From Acanthamoeba castellanii str. Neff (Eukaryota; Discosea; Longamoebia; Acanthamoebidae): a stretch of 27,710 nt of DNA. A program made the position numbers and the translations under genes. The stretch spans positions 31,133 through 58,842 of the forward strand of contig NW_004457288.1 in assembly GCF_000313135.1 (NCBI RefSeq), given 5' to 3'. Positions 13,427 to 23,570 of the stretch are shown one piece after another. Each line of letters starts with the position of its first letter. Positions within the stretch are counted from its first letter, which is position 1. The notes below the pieces were generated by a model, which ran no database searches, was not told where the DNA came from, and saw only the letters and a list, made by a program, of their open reading frames with translations.

Positions 13427-14475
13427 CTGAGCTGATCAAGTACCGCAAGTCTCGCTTTCAGGTTGTGTCCGGTGGTCTCGCCATCCTGTGCGCGATGGTG
13501 CGAAGAAAGAGGAATTGTTAACAGAATTCGTAGAACCAACGATTGCAAAGAAGGGGGGGGCGGTACGCGCAGGAGCGAGTCGTGTGCGGGAATCACGCCG
13601 TAGTGGTAGCCAAGCGCAACGAGACGCGAGGACAGCAATCCGAAATGGCGCGCCTCGTCGCTCAGCACCGACACCTATTATGATAGGAGGCGTTGAGTCG
13701 CACCACACGCACACACACACACACACGACACACGACACACGCATACACGACACACACGCGGCACACACACGATGACACACAGCGCACCCAGTCTGTGTAG
13801 AACTCCGGAGGCATGTTCTCGTGCCTGAACCGCAGGATGAGGTCCCACCCGAGATCGACCGCGTTCAACTTCACAAGAAGAAGAACAAGAATATAAGTGC
13901 AATAATAACAATAATAAAAATAATAACAAGCCAGTATGGCGCTCTCGTACCTCGATGTGTGCCAACGAGTGTAGGAGATAGATCGGCAATGGCACGTTCA
14001 CTGCGCACAGCACGTCAGTCAGATCGCACATGTGTGTGCACGTGTGTGCGCGTGTGTGCGTGTGTGCGGTGTGTGCGTGTGTGTGCACGCGTGGTGAGAG
14101 TGTTCGTACGTTCTTTGGCGCCGGGCATGTTGCGCTTGTCCCGCAGTTCGGGTGTGGGTGGTCGCGCGGGCTGGGGAGGCGGTGCGATGTCGCCCAGGTC
14201 GGTGATGGCCTGCGTGCGCCACCGCTCGTTGGCTTCGTGCGTCAGGCGCGCCTTCTCCTCCGGCACCGGCGACGTCAGCACCCGCTGGCCGTACTCGCAC
14301 AGGGTGGCTGCCGTGCGCACTCTGGCGACCACACCATAAGGCAGAATGGATGTCAATCGTCATTGTCATGCACAGATTTTCCGATTAAATGTAATGAGAG
14401 CACGTACCGCAAGGTAAGGAGGCTGCGTAATGGCAGCCCAACAGCTGCCGTGGTGCTCCGGCGGCCTGCCCGCAT
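12589..14475 (-). CDS. DUF455 family ferritin-like protein
   Basis: Exons (minus) are 14475-14408, 14321-14110, 14000-13951, 13868-13788, 13674-13567, 13485-13444, 13295-13283, 13145-13010, 12917-12783 and 12709-12589, giving about 321 residues. The chain LLHSLAHIELNAVDLGWD, SDEARHF, VHETHGLD, REEIDHV, WFRYLCER and CGPFNKEAR follows the DUF455 family in order and spacing. Glu110, Glu144 with His147, Glu194, and Glu227 with His230 form two ExxH pairs and lone Glu residues, as in di-metal ferritin-like proteins; a metal-dependent oxidase role is inference. The first 30 residues are Arg-rich with no acid, so mitochondrial targeting is possible. Exon 7 is only 13 bases. The last intron would start with GC (12782), so the C-terminal 40 residues are less sure. 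Confidence 0.85.
13283..13295 (-). other. 13-base microexon of the DUF455 gene
   Basis: The minus-strand bases are preceded by a CTGCGCAG acceptor and followed by a GTGCGC donor. They encode IIAL plus one base. Without them the flanking exons cannot join in frame; with them the protein reads ARLA-IIALVH-ETHGLD, matching the six-residue spacing of the DUF455 family. Confidence 0.75.
13381..13422. repeat. TG microsatellite in a DUF455 intron
   Basis: A long TG run lies between exon 6 (13444) and the microexon (13295). On the coding strand it is a CA repeat. Confidence 0.95.
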
Positions 14476-14624
14476 TCTGAAGCCAATTTGATTTGAAAAA
14501 AATAAATTATTTATTGTTTTCTTCTTGCCCGCAGGAAAAATCAAAAGAAATATCGAGAAATGCCGAGGGTACAGAAGGAGAGGGTGATCACTCGAGCAAA
14601 AACAGAGGAGGTGGATGACGATCA

Positions 14625-15667
14625 TCAGTGGTAGGAGACGTAGTCGTTGTCGTGCAGGAGGGGTCGCTTGTGGCCGAGCTCCTCCATGGCGGGCGGCTTC
14701 AGCAGGAACAGGCAGAACGACGCCACGACCGACACGATGGCACCCACCAGCGCCATCCACCAGCCGCTACACGATGGCACCACATCCCAGTTAGCACCAT
14801 CCACTACACCTTCTACTTCAGCCAAACAAAGAAAATGTAGCAGTAGTATGTAGTAGTGGTAGAAGAAGAAGGTCAAAGTAGAAGAATGTAGAAGACCAAC
14901 CTGAGAGGACCCCATTTAAAGTCGGTGTGGAAACGGCCGATGTTGGAGCGGTCGCCGATGAAGGTGGTGCACCAGTACTTCTCCTCGTCGAAGACCGACA
15001 GGCCGAGGTAGGCCTCGTCCGGGCAGAACGACTCGTCCAGCGCGAAGCTCTCGCAGAGGCCGAAGAAGAGGAACCAGGCCAGGAAGGCGCAGATGATCAT
15101 GGCCAGCGACACGCACAGCAGCGCCCACTTGGTGGCCTTGTGCCCGAAGCGGCGGTTGAGGAAGGTGCGCGCGAACAGGACCGGCCCGAGCAGCACCAGG
15201 TCGAGCCCGACCGCCGCCACCAGCAGCGCCAGCGACGTCAGCAGCTTGGCCTCGACCGCATCTGTAGGGAAGTCCGACCACGGCATCTTTCGAGTAGTGG
15301 TGGTTGATGATGTGGTTGATGATGTCTCTACCGCGGCTGCGGCGACGGCCGCCGACGAGTTGGAGGCCTGCGGGCTGGGCGAAGGGCTGGACGAGGGGCT
15401 GGGGTCGGTGGAGGGGGCGGCAGAGGGGCTGGGCGAGATGACGGTGGCGTTGGTGGAGTTGATGGTGAGGGTGACGCCGGTCCAGTAGAAGGTGGAGACG
15501 ACGGTGGCGGTGGTGTTGCCGTCCCAGGTGGGGTAGGGCACGTTGGTCTCGGTAATCTTGTACCAGGGCAGGGCAAGCGCGAGGATGAAGAAGAGGAGGG
15601 CGAGGAAGAGCACCACCACGACGATGCTTTGTCGCGTGATGAAGCCGGGAAGCTGCGAGGAGCTCAT
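14625..15667 (-). CDS. Four-helix membrane protein with a glycosylated, Ser/Pro-rich loop, family not recognised
   Basis: Exons are 15667-14901 and 14766-14625, giving 302 residues with a GT-AG intron in phase. Helix 1 (about residues 14-36) ends in LALALPWY. It is followed by a roughly 100-residue loop with four N-X-S/T sites (NTT, NST, NAT, NSS) and a Ser/Pro/Thr-rich, mucin-like stretch. Three more helices follow around LTSLALLVAAVGLDLVLLG, LLCVSLAMIICAFLAWFLFF and WMALVGAIVSVVASFCLFLL. A second loop has several Cys residues and a WCTTF segment. The short tail ends in DNDYVSYH. The topology (four helices, big first loop) resembles claudin- or tetraspanin-like surface proteins, but I see no diagnostic motif (no CCG), so I do not assign a family. 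Confidence 0.8.
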
Positions 15668-15971
15668 CTTGTGATCCAATTATTATGAATGGAAGAGAAA
15701 AATGAGGATCTATTTCACGATTTCAACGATTAACGATCAATTGAGAGTTGAAGCGACCGAATGAGAAGAGAGAAAAGCGGAACGGTCGCCTAACACCAAG
15801 GCAGAAGAGCACCACACTTCCCTCTTCCCGAACTCCGTCAACAACTGGAACTCGGCCAACCACACAAGAATGGCCTAAATATCTGGACATGGCACGAAGC
15901 AGCCACCTTCTTCAAGCAATGATCATGACCCAACAGGTACGGAGGAGAGGATGGCGATGTTGCCAGCTTGA

Positions 15972-16730
15972 TCAACCGACCAGGGGAATGCTGGCTACTT
16001 CGTGCCAACTCGCTTCGTCGCCGTCCGTTCGCCAGATGTGGATGCTGTTCGCGTTGAACGAAGCCGCCTTCTCGCTCAGTCGTCCCTCGGCCTGTCAAGT
16101 GGTCAGTCAACAGGCGTGCATGCTCATGCAGGCATTGCTTGGGGGGGGGGAGCTGAGGCATCACGGCTTCAACCCACCTGAAGATGTGCGATGATACGGT
16201 CCTTGGTGGAGTCGGGGATGTCGGCATAGAGGAGGCTGACGTGGGGCATGAAGGTGGCCTGCGACCCCGGCTGCGCTCTGCCGAAGACTTGCTGTGCGTG
16301 CGTGTAGGCCTTCAACAACTGTTGTAGAAGATGAAGAAGGTCAGGTGCCGCTACTCGCAACCAAAAAGAAGAACAAGAAGAAGACAGGCAGCTGTTCTGC
16401 GGGTGCTGCAGCAACCTCTGGCGTTTTCCTGGCGTGGATGAAGACGCACTGGTGGAAGGTGCTGCCCTTGCCCAGGTCGTGCAGCCACACCCTGAGGGGT
16501 ACACCTCCACAGCTGTGCGCCAGGGTCTCCACCCTCTCCTTGAGCTCGGCCAGGCCCACGCCGCTCACCGACCCGAGCAGGGTGAGATGTGGCACGAACA
16601 CAGGGGGCGGCTTGCCATGCTGCTGCTCGTCCTTGCGCAGCGCCTCAATGGTCTGCGTGAGCAAGTCCCACTGGTGCGAGTTACGGTCTGGCATCAGCCA
16701 GAGGGAGTACTTGGCGTCCGAGTCTGCCAT
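15972..16730 (-). CDS. Cyclic phosphodiesterase of the 2H phosphoesterase superfamily
   Basis: Exons are 16730-16416, 16318-16178 and 16091-15972, giving 191 residues, close to plant cyclic phosphodiesterase (about 180). Two catalytic H-x-T/S motifs are visible: PHLTL (His48, Thr50) and PHVSL (His131, Ser133). The start, KYSLWLMPD, and the middle, FHQCVFIHARKTPEV, align with plant enzymes that open ADP-ribose 1'',2''-cyclic phosphate, a by-product of tRNA splicing. Cytosolic location is likely because no signal or membrane segment is present. Both introns are GT-AG and in phase. The start codon is the first ATG before a typical AT-rich intergenic stretch. The exact substrate is inferred from family resemblance. 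Confidence 0.9.
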
Positions 16731-16897
16731 GCTGTACGCGCCTTCGTTGTGTTGAACAAAATAAAATAAATATGCTGTTCTTTTTTATTCGATTTTATCT
16801 ATTTTAAAAATCAATAACATAAATAACGTAAATCAGCATAAAATGTTTCAAGCAGCAGGATGAGCAGTGCCAGGCCTGGTATATTTGAATTGCCACG

Positions 16898-18194
16898 TCA
16901 GTCCTCGCCAGCATGGGTGGTTCCTTTGTCTGCGGTGAGGAATGTGTGCACGTTGGCACCCTTTCGCACATGCACTCCCACTCGCACTCCTGGCTCCACT
17001 GTGAATAGCAAACTCAATTGTGTCAGCTTTTGATAACGTGTGTGTCGTGTGTGTGTGTGTCGTGTGTTCCAGAGAAGATTACCTGAAGCGGACGCATCTT
17101 TAAGGGTGTCCTTATTCACCTTGAGGCCCTCCTTCTTGCCGTACTTGTCGTACCACTCGTCGAACTTCATGTAGCCGCCGCCCACGCGGATGACCAGGTA
17201 GCCATTGAGAATGCGCATGTTCACGTTCTGCCCGATGCACACCACGCACACGACACGACACGCACCACGCACACGACGCACACAAGGTCAGACGAACGGC
17301 TCGAAGAACGACGAGTAGAGGAAGAAGGCGAGTCGTGCCTTGCCGCCGAACTTGTACATGCCCTCCTTGACCCACACGAAGGGCACCTCGAGACCCTTGC
17401 TATTGGCCACCTCGGCCAGCTTGGCGTCGATCTCATCGCCCTGCGCCAACACACACACAACGGTTGTAGCATCCGTCAGGTGCGTGCGTGTGTCGCGTGT
17501 GTCGCGTGTGTCGCGTGGTGTGTGTACCTTTCTGGGGGCGTAGACTTTTTCGCCGACTCCGGGGTTGGCGCGCGACCACGAAGCCGTGATGGCAGCAGCG
17601 GACGGGGGCAGCATCATGCTCGCCCGCGAATCTCCACGCTCCCGCGCCTTGGCCTGCGCGCTGTGTGGCGACAAGATGCGCAAAACAGCAGTCAGTTGCC
17701 ATGAAACACACAAGACCCGCACACCACCGCACACCACCGCACACACAACGCACGCCGCACACGAGTGCACGCGACACACACGCGCGGTGAAAGGCGAAAG
17801 GGGTTGGGTACCGAGTGAGGCTGCTCATGGTCTGGATGTCGGTCATGCGGATCTTCTCGCGCAGGGCCTCCAATTCCTTCTCCAGAGCCAACCGTGCCTC
17901 TTTCTCCATCTCGGCCTTCGTCTTGGTCAACTGTTGGCATCGCACGACACACACACAAACACACACACACACACGACACACACACGACACACGCGGTGAG
18001 GCCCGGGTGGTGAAAAAGGCGAAGGAGAAGCGGTGAGACCTGGAGCTGTTCCTCCTTGAACGAGAGTTCGGTTTCGAGGGCGTTCTTGGCCGTGTTGAAG
18101 GCGTCCTCCAGCTCTTCGACCGACGACGACGGAATCATGTTGCTCCTGGCAACCATCACCACAATGAGGCACGCGCGGAATGTGAGAAAGGCCG

Positions 18195-18230
<36 letters not shown>

Positions 18231-21200
18231 CAGAGTGTAAGCCAAGGGCGGCGTACCGCTCGCTCTCCATTTCCTCCTCGAGGCGACGTCGGAGCTGTTC
18301 GAGCTCTTCGCGGGCCTTCTCCTCGCGCGCGAGCTTCTCCCGCAGCATGCGCATCTCCTTCTCCCGCTTCTCCTCCTTCTCCTTCTCCTCCTGTCGTACG
18401 TCAAGATCGGTCCACGCGTCAACTTCATCGCACACGCACACGCACACACGCACACGACACGACACGACACACGCACGCATCGCACACACGAGGATGACGA
18501 AGAGTGGGAGGGAGGGGGGGAGACCTCTTGGAAGGCGGCGAGCTGCGAGCGGAGGGCGTCCATCTCGAAGCGGATCGACGCCCGCGAATTGGCGCGCGTG
18601 CGCAGTTCGCCCTCGAGCTTCTTCTGCAGCCCCGACAGGTCATCCCTGTTTTTGTTTTGCCACCGGCGAGCGCCACGTCACCCCACGTCAGCCGTGCCAT
18701 CCAACCTGCGCAGCCGCTGGGGCCGGCGATCGTGTGTGTGTGTGTGTGTGTGTGTGTCATACTTTTCCTTGAGTGCGTCCTCGAGCTTCTGCTCCATCTC
18801 CTTGGCCTTGTCCTCGGCATTCACATAGTCCGTCTTGATTCTGTTCGTGTCGTGCGTGTCGTGCGTGAGCCACACACAGCCGCGCACGCGCAGGCACACA
18901 CGAATGCGAGGGACGAGGAGTGGAAGACACGCACTGCTGGAGGGAGTGGCGAATGCGCTCGGCGCGCTGCTCGAGTTCCTGGCGGACTTCGCTGGAGATG
19001 GCGAGCTGGCCCTCGATGTCGCTCTTCATGGAGGCCTCCTTGTCCAGCTGCCGCTTGAGATCGGCCATCTCCTGCTCCAGCTGCAGCCGCGTCTTCTGCT
19101 CGGCCGACAGCTCCTCCGCGTCCACCCGCAGCTGGAACTTCAACTGCTCCACCTATTTGACACCACAACGCGACACACACGACACACATGCAACACACAT
19201 GCAACACACATGCAACACACATGCAACACACATGCAACACACGACACGACACACGAGACACGCAACGCACGACACAATTTATCAGACGCGAGCGAATGAA
19301 GTGATTCAGATGATTTTGGTGCTGGCGTGCCTCTTCCTGGAGGAGGGCTCGGGACTGCCGGCGAGCCGACAGCTCCCGCTTCAGCGAATACTGCACGCCT
19401 GTGTGGACCACCTACCGTTAGGCACGACACACGCGGCACCGCACACACCGCACGGCACACGCAAGGAAGGGACGTCATGCCTTCGAGTTTCTGCTTTTCG
19501 GTGGACTCCTCCTTGACGCGGTCCTCGAGGAGACGCACGCGGGTGGCGAGCTCGTTGCGCTCCTGCTCTGTCTGCTGCTTGTGGCGGTCCTGCCAGGCCA
19601 TCTCCGCGCGCGCCCGCTCGAGCTCGTCCTGCAGCTGCTTCTGGGTCATCTGCCGCTCGGCCATCTCCCGGCCCAGTCGCGTCTGCAGATCTTCCAAGTC
19701 GCGCTTGCACTGCTCCTCCCTGCACGATTAATTGTATTATTTACTAATTATCAATTAAATAAAAAGTAATTGAATTCTAATTCTGTAATTATTGAAATAT
19801 TAAAAAATATGTATAGGGAATGGAATTGACCTTTCGAGGCTGTCCTTGAGCAGGGCGATCTGTTCCTCGTAGCCCTTTTGGGCCTCCTCGAAGTTGGCCA
19901 GCATGTTCACCCCTGCGCGTTCGTCATGGTTGCGTGAACAGTGTCGTCAGTCACCACTCGCTGATGGGTCTCGAAGGCGACGGGGAGGAGTCCAGGGGTG
20001 TAGTACCGGAGGTGTACTTCTGGGTCACCTCGGCGAGTTCGGTCTCGAGCTTCTCCTTCATAGTCTTCATGGCGTTGAGCTCGTCTGCAGCGGTCAATCG
20101 AAATGAAGAACGAAGAGCGAAGAAAGCGTCAATAGAAGAATGAAAAACGAAAACAAAGAACGAAGTATAAAAATCCTGAAGAAATGAAATGGGGGCGTGA
20201 AGGAAGATGGTACGTTCATCCTGAGCGCGTGCGAAGCGCTCCTCGGAGAGCTCCTTCTCGAGTGAGCCTACGACAGTCTGGAGCTCGGCCTGCTTCATCT
20301 CGATCTCCTGCTTCTCGGTCAGCACCGTTATCCGCGTCATCATCTCCGACTGCGGAACACGGCACACACGGCACACACGACACGCGACACGACACGCGAC
20401 GGGTAAGATCTCAGAATGTCCGGTGCCAATGATCAGGAGGGGTTGAGCGGGCACCTTGAGCTCGTCCTTGAGTTTGTCGATCTCGAGGTTGAGCTTCTCT
20501 CGACTCTTACGCGCGTTCACCTTCTCCTTCTTCACCTTCTTCTTCATCAGCTCCAGCTTCTTCTGCGCCGCCTTCTTGTCTGTTGGCACACCGCGCCCGT
20601 GTCATGTTCGACACGACACCCACGACACACATGACACACACGACACACACCAGACTTGTGAGTCAGAGAAGGGAAGCACAGTGTCGTGTCGTGTCGTGTC
20701 GTGTCGTGTTGTGTCGTGTCGTGCCTTCTTCCATGAGCTCCTTGGACTTCTTCTCGTCCTCGAGGTTCTCCTTGAGCTGGATGATGGCCTCGCGGTAGAG
20801 GGAGGTCTTCTCCTTCTCGTCCTCGATGCGCCGCATGAGCTCCTCCCGGTTCTGTTCGATCTCCTCCCGCTCCTTCTGCGTCTTCATCAGCAGCGCCATC
20901 GCCTCCTCCACCTCCTTGCTCTTGTTCTCCATCAACACCGGATAGGGCGACCCTGTTCATTGTTAATTCGGTAATTGGTCAGTTAAATGTTGTGTGATCG
21001 CATCATCACCACCAATTGCTGTTGGTTGGTGGTTGATTTAAGGGGAATTCGGAGAATGTGGAGAATGAACATACCTCCGAGTTGGCGCCCGTCGAGGGAG
21101 ATATCGAGAAACATCTGCTGGTGCGGGTCGGACGAGGGCACGTAGGAGATGGAGTAGGTGCCGTCGCCGTTGTCCTCCACCTCGCAGCGGATCATGAGGT

Positions 21201-23333
21201 TGGCCACCACCTTCTGCCCGCCCTGCGTGTGGTTGTGGCCGAACTTGTCGCGCGCCTGGACCGTGAACCGCGCTCGCCCGTCCGAGCCGAGCATCACACG
21301 CGGCGACAGGCCGGTGTCGCCACCGGCGCCCTCGCTGTCGGCGGAAATCGGCGGCACGAGGACCGAAGCCGCGGCGTCGGCCCTGGCGGCGCGCACGGGC
21401 AACTTAAAGGGGCTGCCCTGAATTGGTGTGCCCTCCATCTCCACCTGCAGCAGGTAGTCGCCGCTCTGGAATGCCAAACAATACAAGTAAGTAAGAAAGA
21501 AAGAAAGAATGAATGCATGAATGTGAGCTATGCAGAAGGAATGTTGAAGGCAGGAATGTGGGCTGAGAGAGGTGTGTGCCTTGTTGACTTCGAAGGTGAC
21601 GAGGTAGGAGCCGTCGCTGTTGTCGCGGGTGGAGACCTGGAGGTCGGGGTTGTCGATGCGGCCGCCGGCGTCGGACACGAAGTAGGCCAGCACCTTGGCC
21701 CCGCCTTTGCGGCACGGGCTGCCGTCGTCCATCTTGGCCACCACCCGGATCGTGCATTCCTCCCTATGCGTGAGCGGAACACACACACCACACACACACC
21801 CGCGACTGTGTCAGGCAGGCGCACATCAAACATTCCATCGGCGGGGCCTACCCGGCGTAGGCTGACTCCAGCGCGTCGCCCGAAGCGGTGGTCTTGGACG
21901 CAGCCGGCTTCTGCGTTTTGGCCGTTCGGTGCTCCTACATAATGTGAAAATATTATTATTATATTTAAAAATAATAATTATTATTACATAAGTAAATAGA
22001 AAAGGAAGAAGAGGGCAAACCTGGCGGAAGTAGGAGACGTAGGTCATCACGGAGAGTTCGTCGGGCTTGCCCTCGAGCATGTCCTCCACGTCGAGCAGGA
22101 TGGGGATCTGGCAGAGCTCCTCGGCCTTACGGAAGGCCAGCTCCAGGTTGGTCCGCGCATCGGACTTGTCCAGCGCCTGCACGTCGATGGTGCCCGGCAG
22201 CAACCCGTTCACCAGGCCGCAGAAGAACGTGCCATCGGCCCAGCTGCACAACAGAAATATATATTTATATATGTATATAGAAAAATTAAATTAATTTCAA
22301 GTGTGATTTTCAAACGTAAAAGATATTTAGTAAGAGATAATAGAAACTGAAGAATGCGCACCATTGTTGGAAGTTGGTGATGTCTTCGATGCCCTGGGGT
22401 ACGAGGACTTGCTTGCACCAGTCGAGCAGCTGGTGCTTCACCGACGACGTCTTTGGCATCGCGCCACCGCCGCCGCCGCCCGGGCCGCCGCCGCCCTCAG
22501 GAAAGTTTAGCTCCGAATTCTTTTCCTCTGCACGCACCCACGTGTGATGATGATTAGTACACGACTAGCTAAGCTGCCCGCGAAGGGCTTCAACGTTGAA
22601 GTACGGTACCGTCCCACTCGCCTCGCTGGATTTGGAATCGCAGGATGAGCGTCCAGATGAGACCCAGCACCAGCTTCGTGCGCCCATCGTAGATGTCTGC
22701 GCCCAGCAATCGCACGACACGACACCGCACACGCACACGCACACGCACACGCACCGTACACGCAGGCGCACACGCACACGCACACGAGTGTCGCCAGAAG
22801 GTGAACAAAAAGTTGGAGTAGTAGAGAAGAAGATGCACAAGAGGTGCGCACCTTCGGGTCCGATGTTGACGAGGATGATGCGCTTGCGCTCGAAGGAAGG
22901 AGAAGGAGATGTTGAGGTTCTCGAGGTTGTGCACCTTGAGGCGCGGGTTGACGTGGAAGCTGGGTCCGCGTAGCCGCTCGCCGGAGAGGAGCTCGAGAAG
23001 GTGGCACAGCGCCACGCCGCTGGTCAGGTCCTTCTCCAGTCGCTGCAGCTTCATCTCCCGCTCTTTCAGCCAGTGGTTACACCAGGCCGTGAACGTCTGG
23101 ACCAGAATAAATAAATAAATACAATTAATTAATAGATTAATTTTAACGAAAGTGTAAATCATAATATAAAAGTATTATTCCATTTTTATCTTTGCTCTAT
23201 TTCAACTGCAATCATTTTGTAGCAAATCTAAAAGAGAAGCTTTTGCGGGGGGGGGTGCCTTTCGCTGTTGGCGAATCCAGTGCGGCTCCGACTCGAGGCT
23301 GGGCGATGATGGCGGCGCATCCTGACCCTGCAT
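16898..23333 (-). CDS. Actin-binding CH-CH, filamin-repeat, coiled-coil and GAS2/GAR-domain protein
   Basis: The 25 exons (minus) start at 23333, 23096, 22696, 22527, 22243, 21934, 21763, 21465, 20952, 20579, 20349, 20084, 19912, 19719, 19398, 19152, 18840, 18645, 18390, 18145, 17930, 17660, 17440, 17227 and 16998, and end at 16898, giving about 1236 residues. CH1 (about 18-135; KTFTAWCNHWLK, KLVLGLIWTLILRFQI) and CH2 (about 160-265) form an actin-binding pair. Two filamin Ig repeats follow (about 285-484; GDYLLQV, GSPFKL, GDGTYSISY, GSPYPV). A heptad-rich, Glu/Lys-rich coiled coil spans about 490-1080. The C-terminus has a GAR domain (about 1110-1190; MYKFGGKARLAFF, MRILNGYLVIRVGGGYM), which binds microtubules in GAS2 and spectraplakins. 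It probably cross-links actin and microtubules as a dimer. One extra base near 22893 breaks CH1, and five introns seem to start with GC. Confidence 0.9.
18195..18228. repeat. TG microsatellite in intron 19 of the cytoskeletal gene
   Basis: About sixteen TG units sit between exons 18390-18257 and 18145-18040. On the coding strand this is a CA repeat. Confidence 0.95.
19188..19242. repeat. 11-base minisatellite, five exact copies, in intron 15 of the cytoskeletal gene
   Basis: ATGCAACACAC is repeated five times without mismatch (starts at 19188, 19199, 19210, 19221 and 19232). It lies in intron 19330-19153 and is flanked by degenerate CA/GACAC sequence. Confidence 0.95.
20681..20723. repeat. 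GTGTC pentanucleotide repeat touching the 5' splice site of intron 9
   Basis: On the coding strand the intron opens GCACGACACGACAC and continues in GACAC units, so the repeat forms or abuts the proposed GC donor at 20724. One unit carries a substitution (ACAAC). Confidence 0.9.
22889..22898 (-). other. Apparent single-base insertion (frameshift) inside the CH1-coding exon
   Basis: The coding strand reads TTCCTTCGAGCGCAAG. Removing one T restores FSFLERKRIILVNIGPE, the expected CH-domain helix, and makes exon phases agree (245 to 244 bases). No intron fits. An assembly or sequencing error is likely. Confidence 0.75.
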
Positions 23334-23570
23334 TCTGCTTCTTCTTCTTCTCCACCTTCCTCCCTGGTCGTGCCGAATGCCTTAGCCTCCGCGGGTGCTG
23401 CGTGTTGTGTCTCGTGGGTGCCCTGCTCGTGTTGGCTCCAATAAAAACTGACTTAAATTCCACAACCATTTTTCATCGGTTTACCAAGCCAGAACAGAAG
23501 AGCCAAGTTTGCTTCTTCACCAGCTTATAAAGCTTCTCACCTTTTACACTTAGATCACAGAACTCTATCT

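Noticed and set aside
13233..13448. Longer exon around the DUF455 microexon (reading IIALGARSDSVVDD onward)
   Set aside because: It meets a stop soon after and does not match the family. Only the first 13 bases restore phase and family spacing.
14901..15667. Claudin or tetraspanin identity for the four-helix protein
   Set aside because: The topology fits loosely, but the diagnostic motifs (W-GLW-C-C for claudins, CCG for tetraspanins) are absent.
14873..15679. Start of the four-helix protein at 15679
   Set aside because: The codon there is TTG, not ATG. The first ATG in frame is at 15667, so that start is used.
19184..19260. Possible CRISPR-like direct repeats
   Set aside because: The 11-base units are contiguous with no spacers and lie in a eukaryotic intron; this is a minisatellite.
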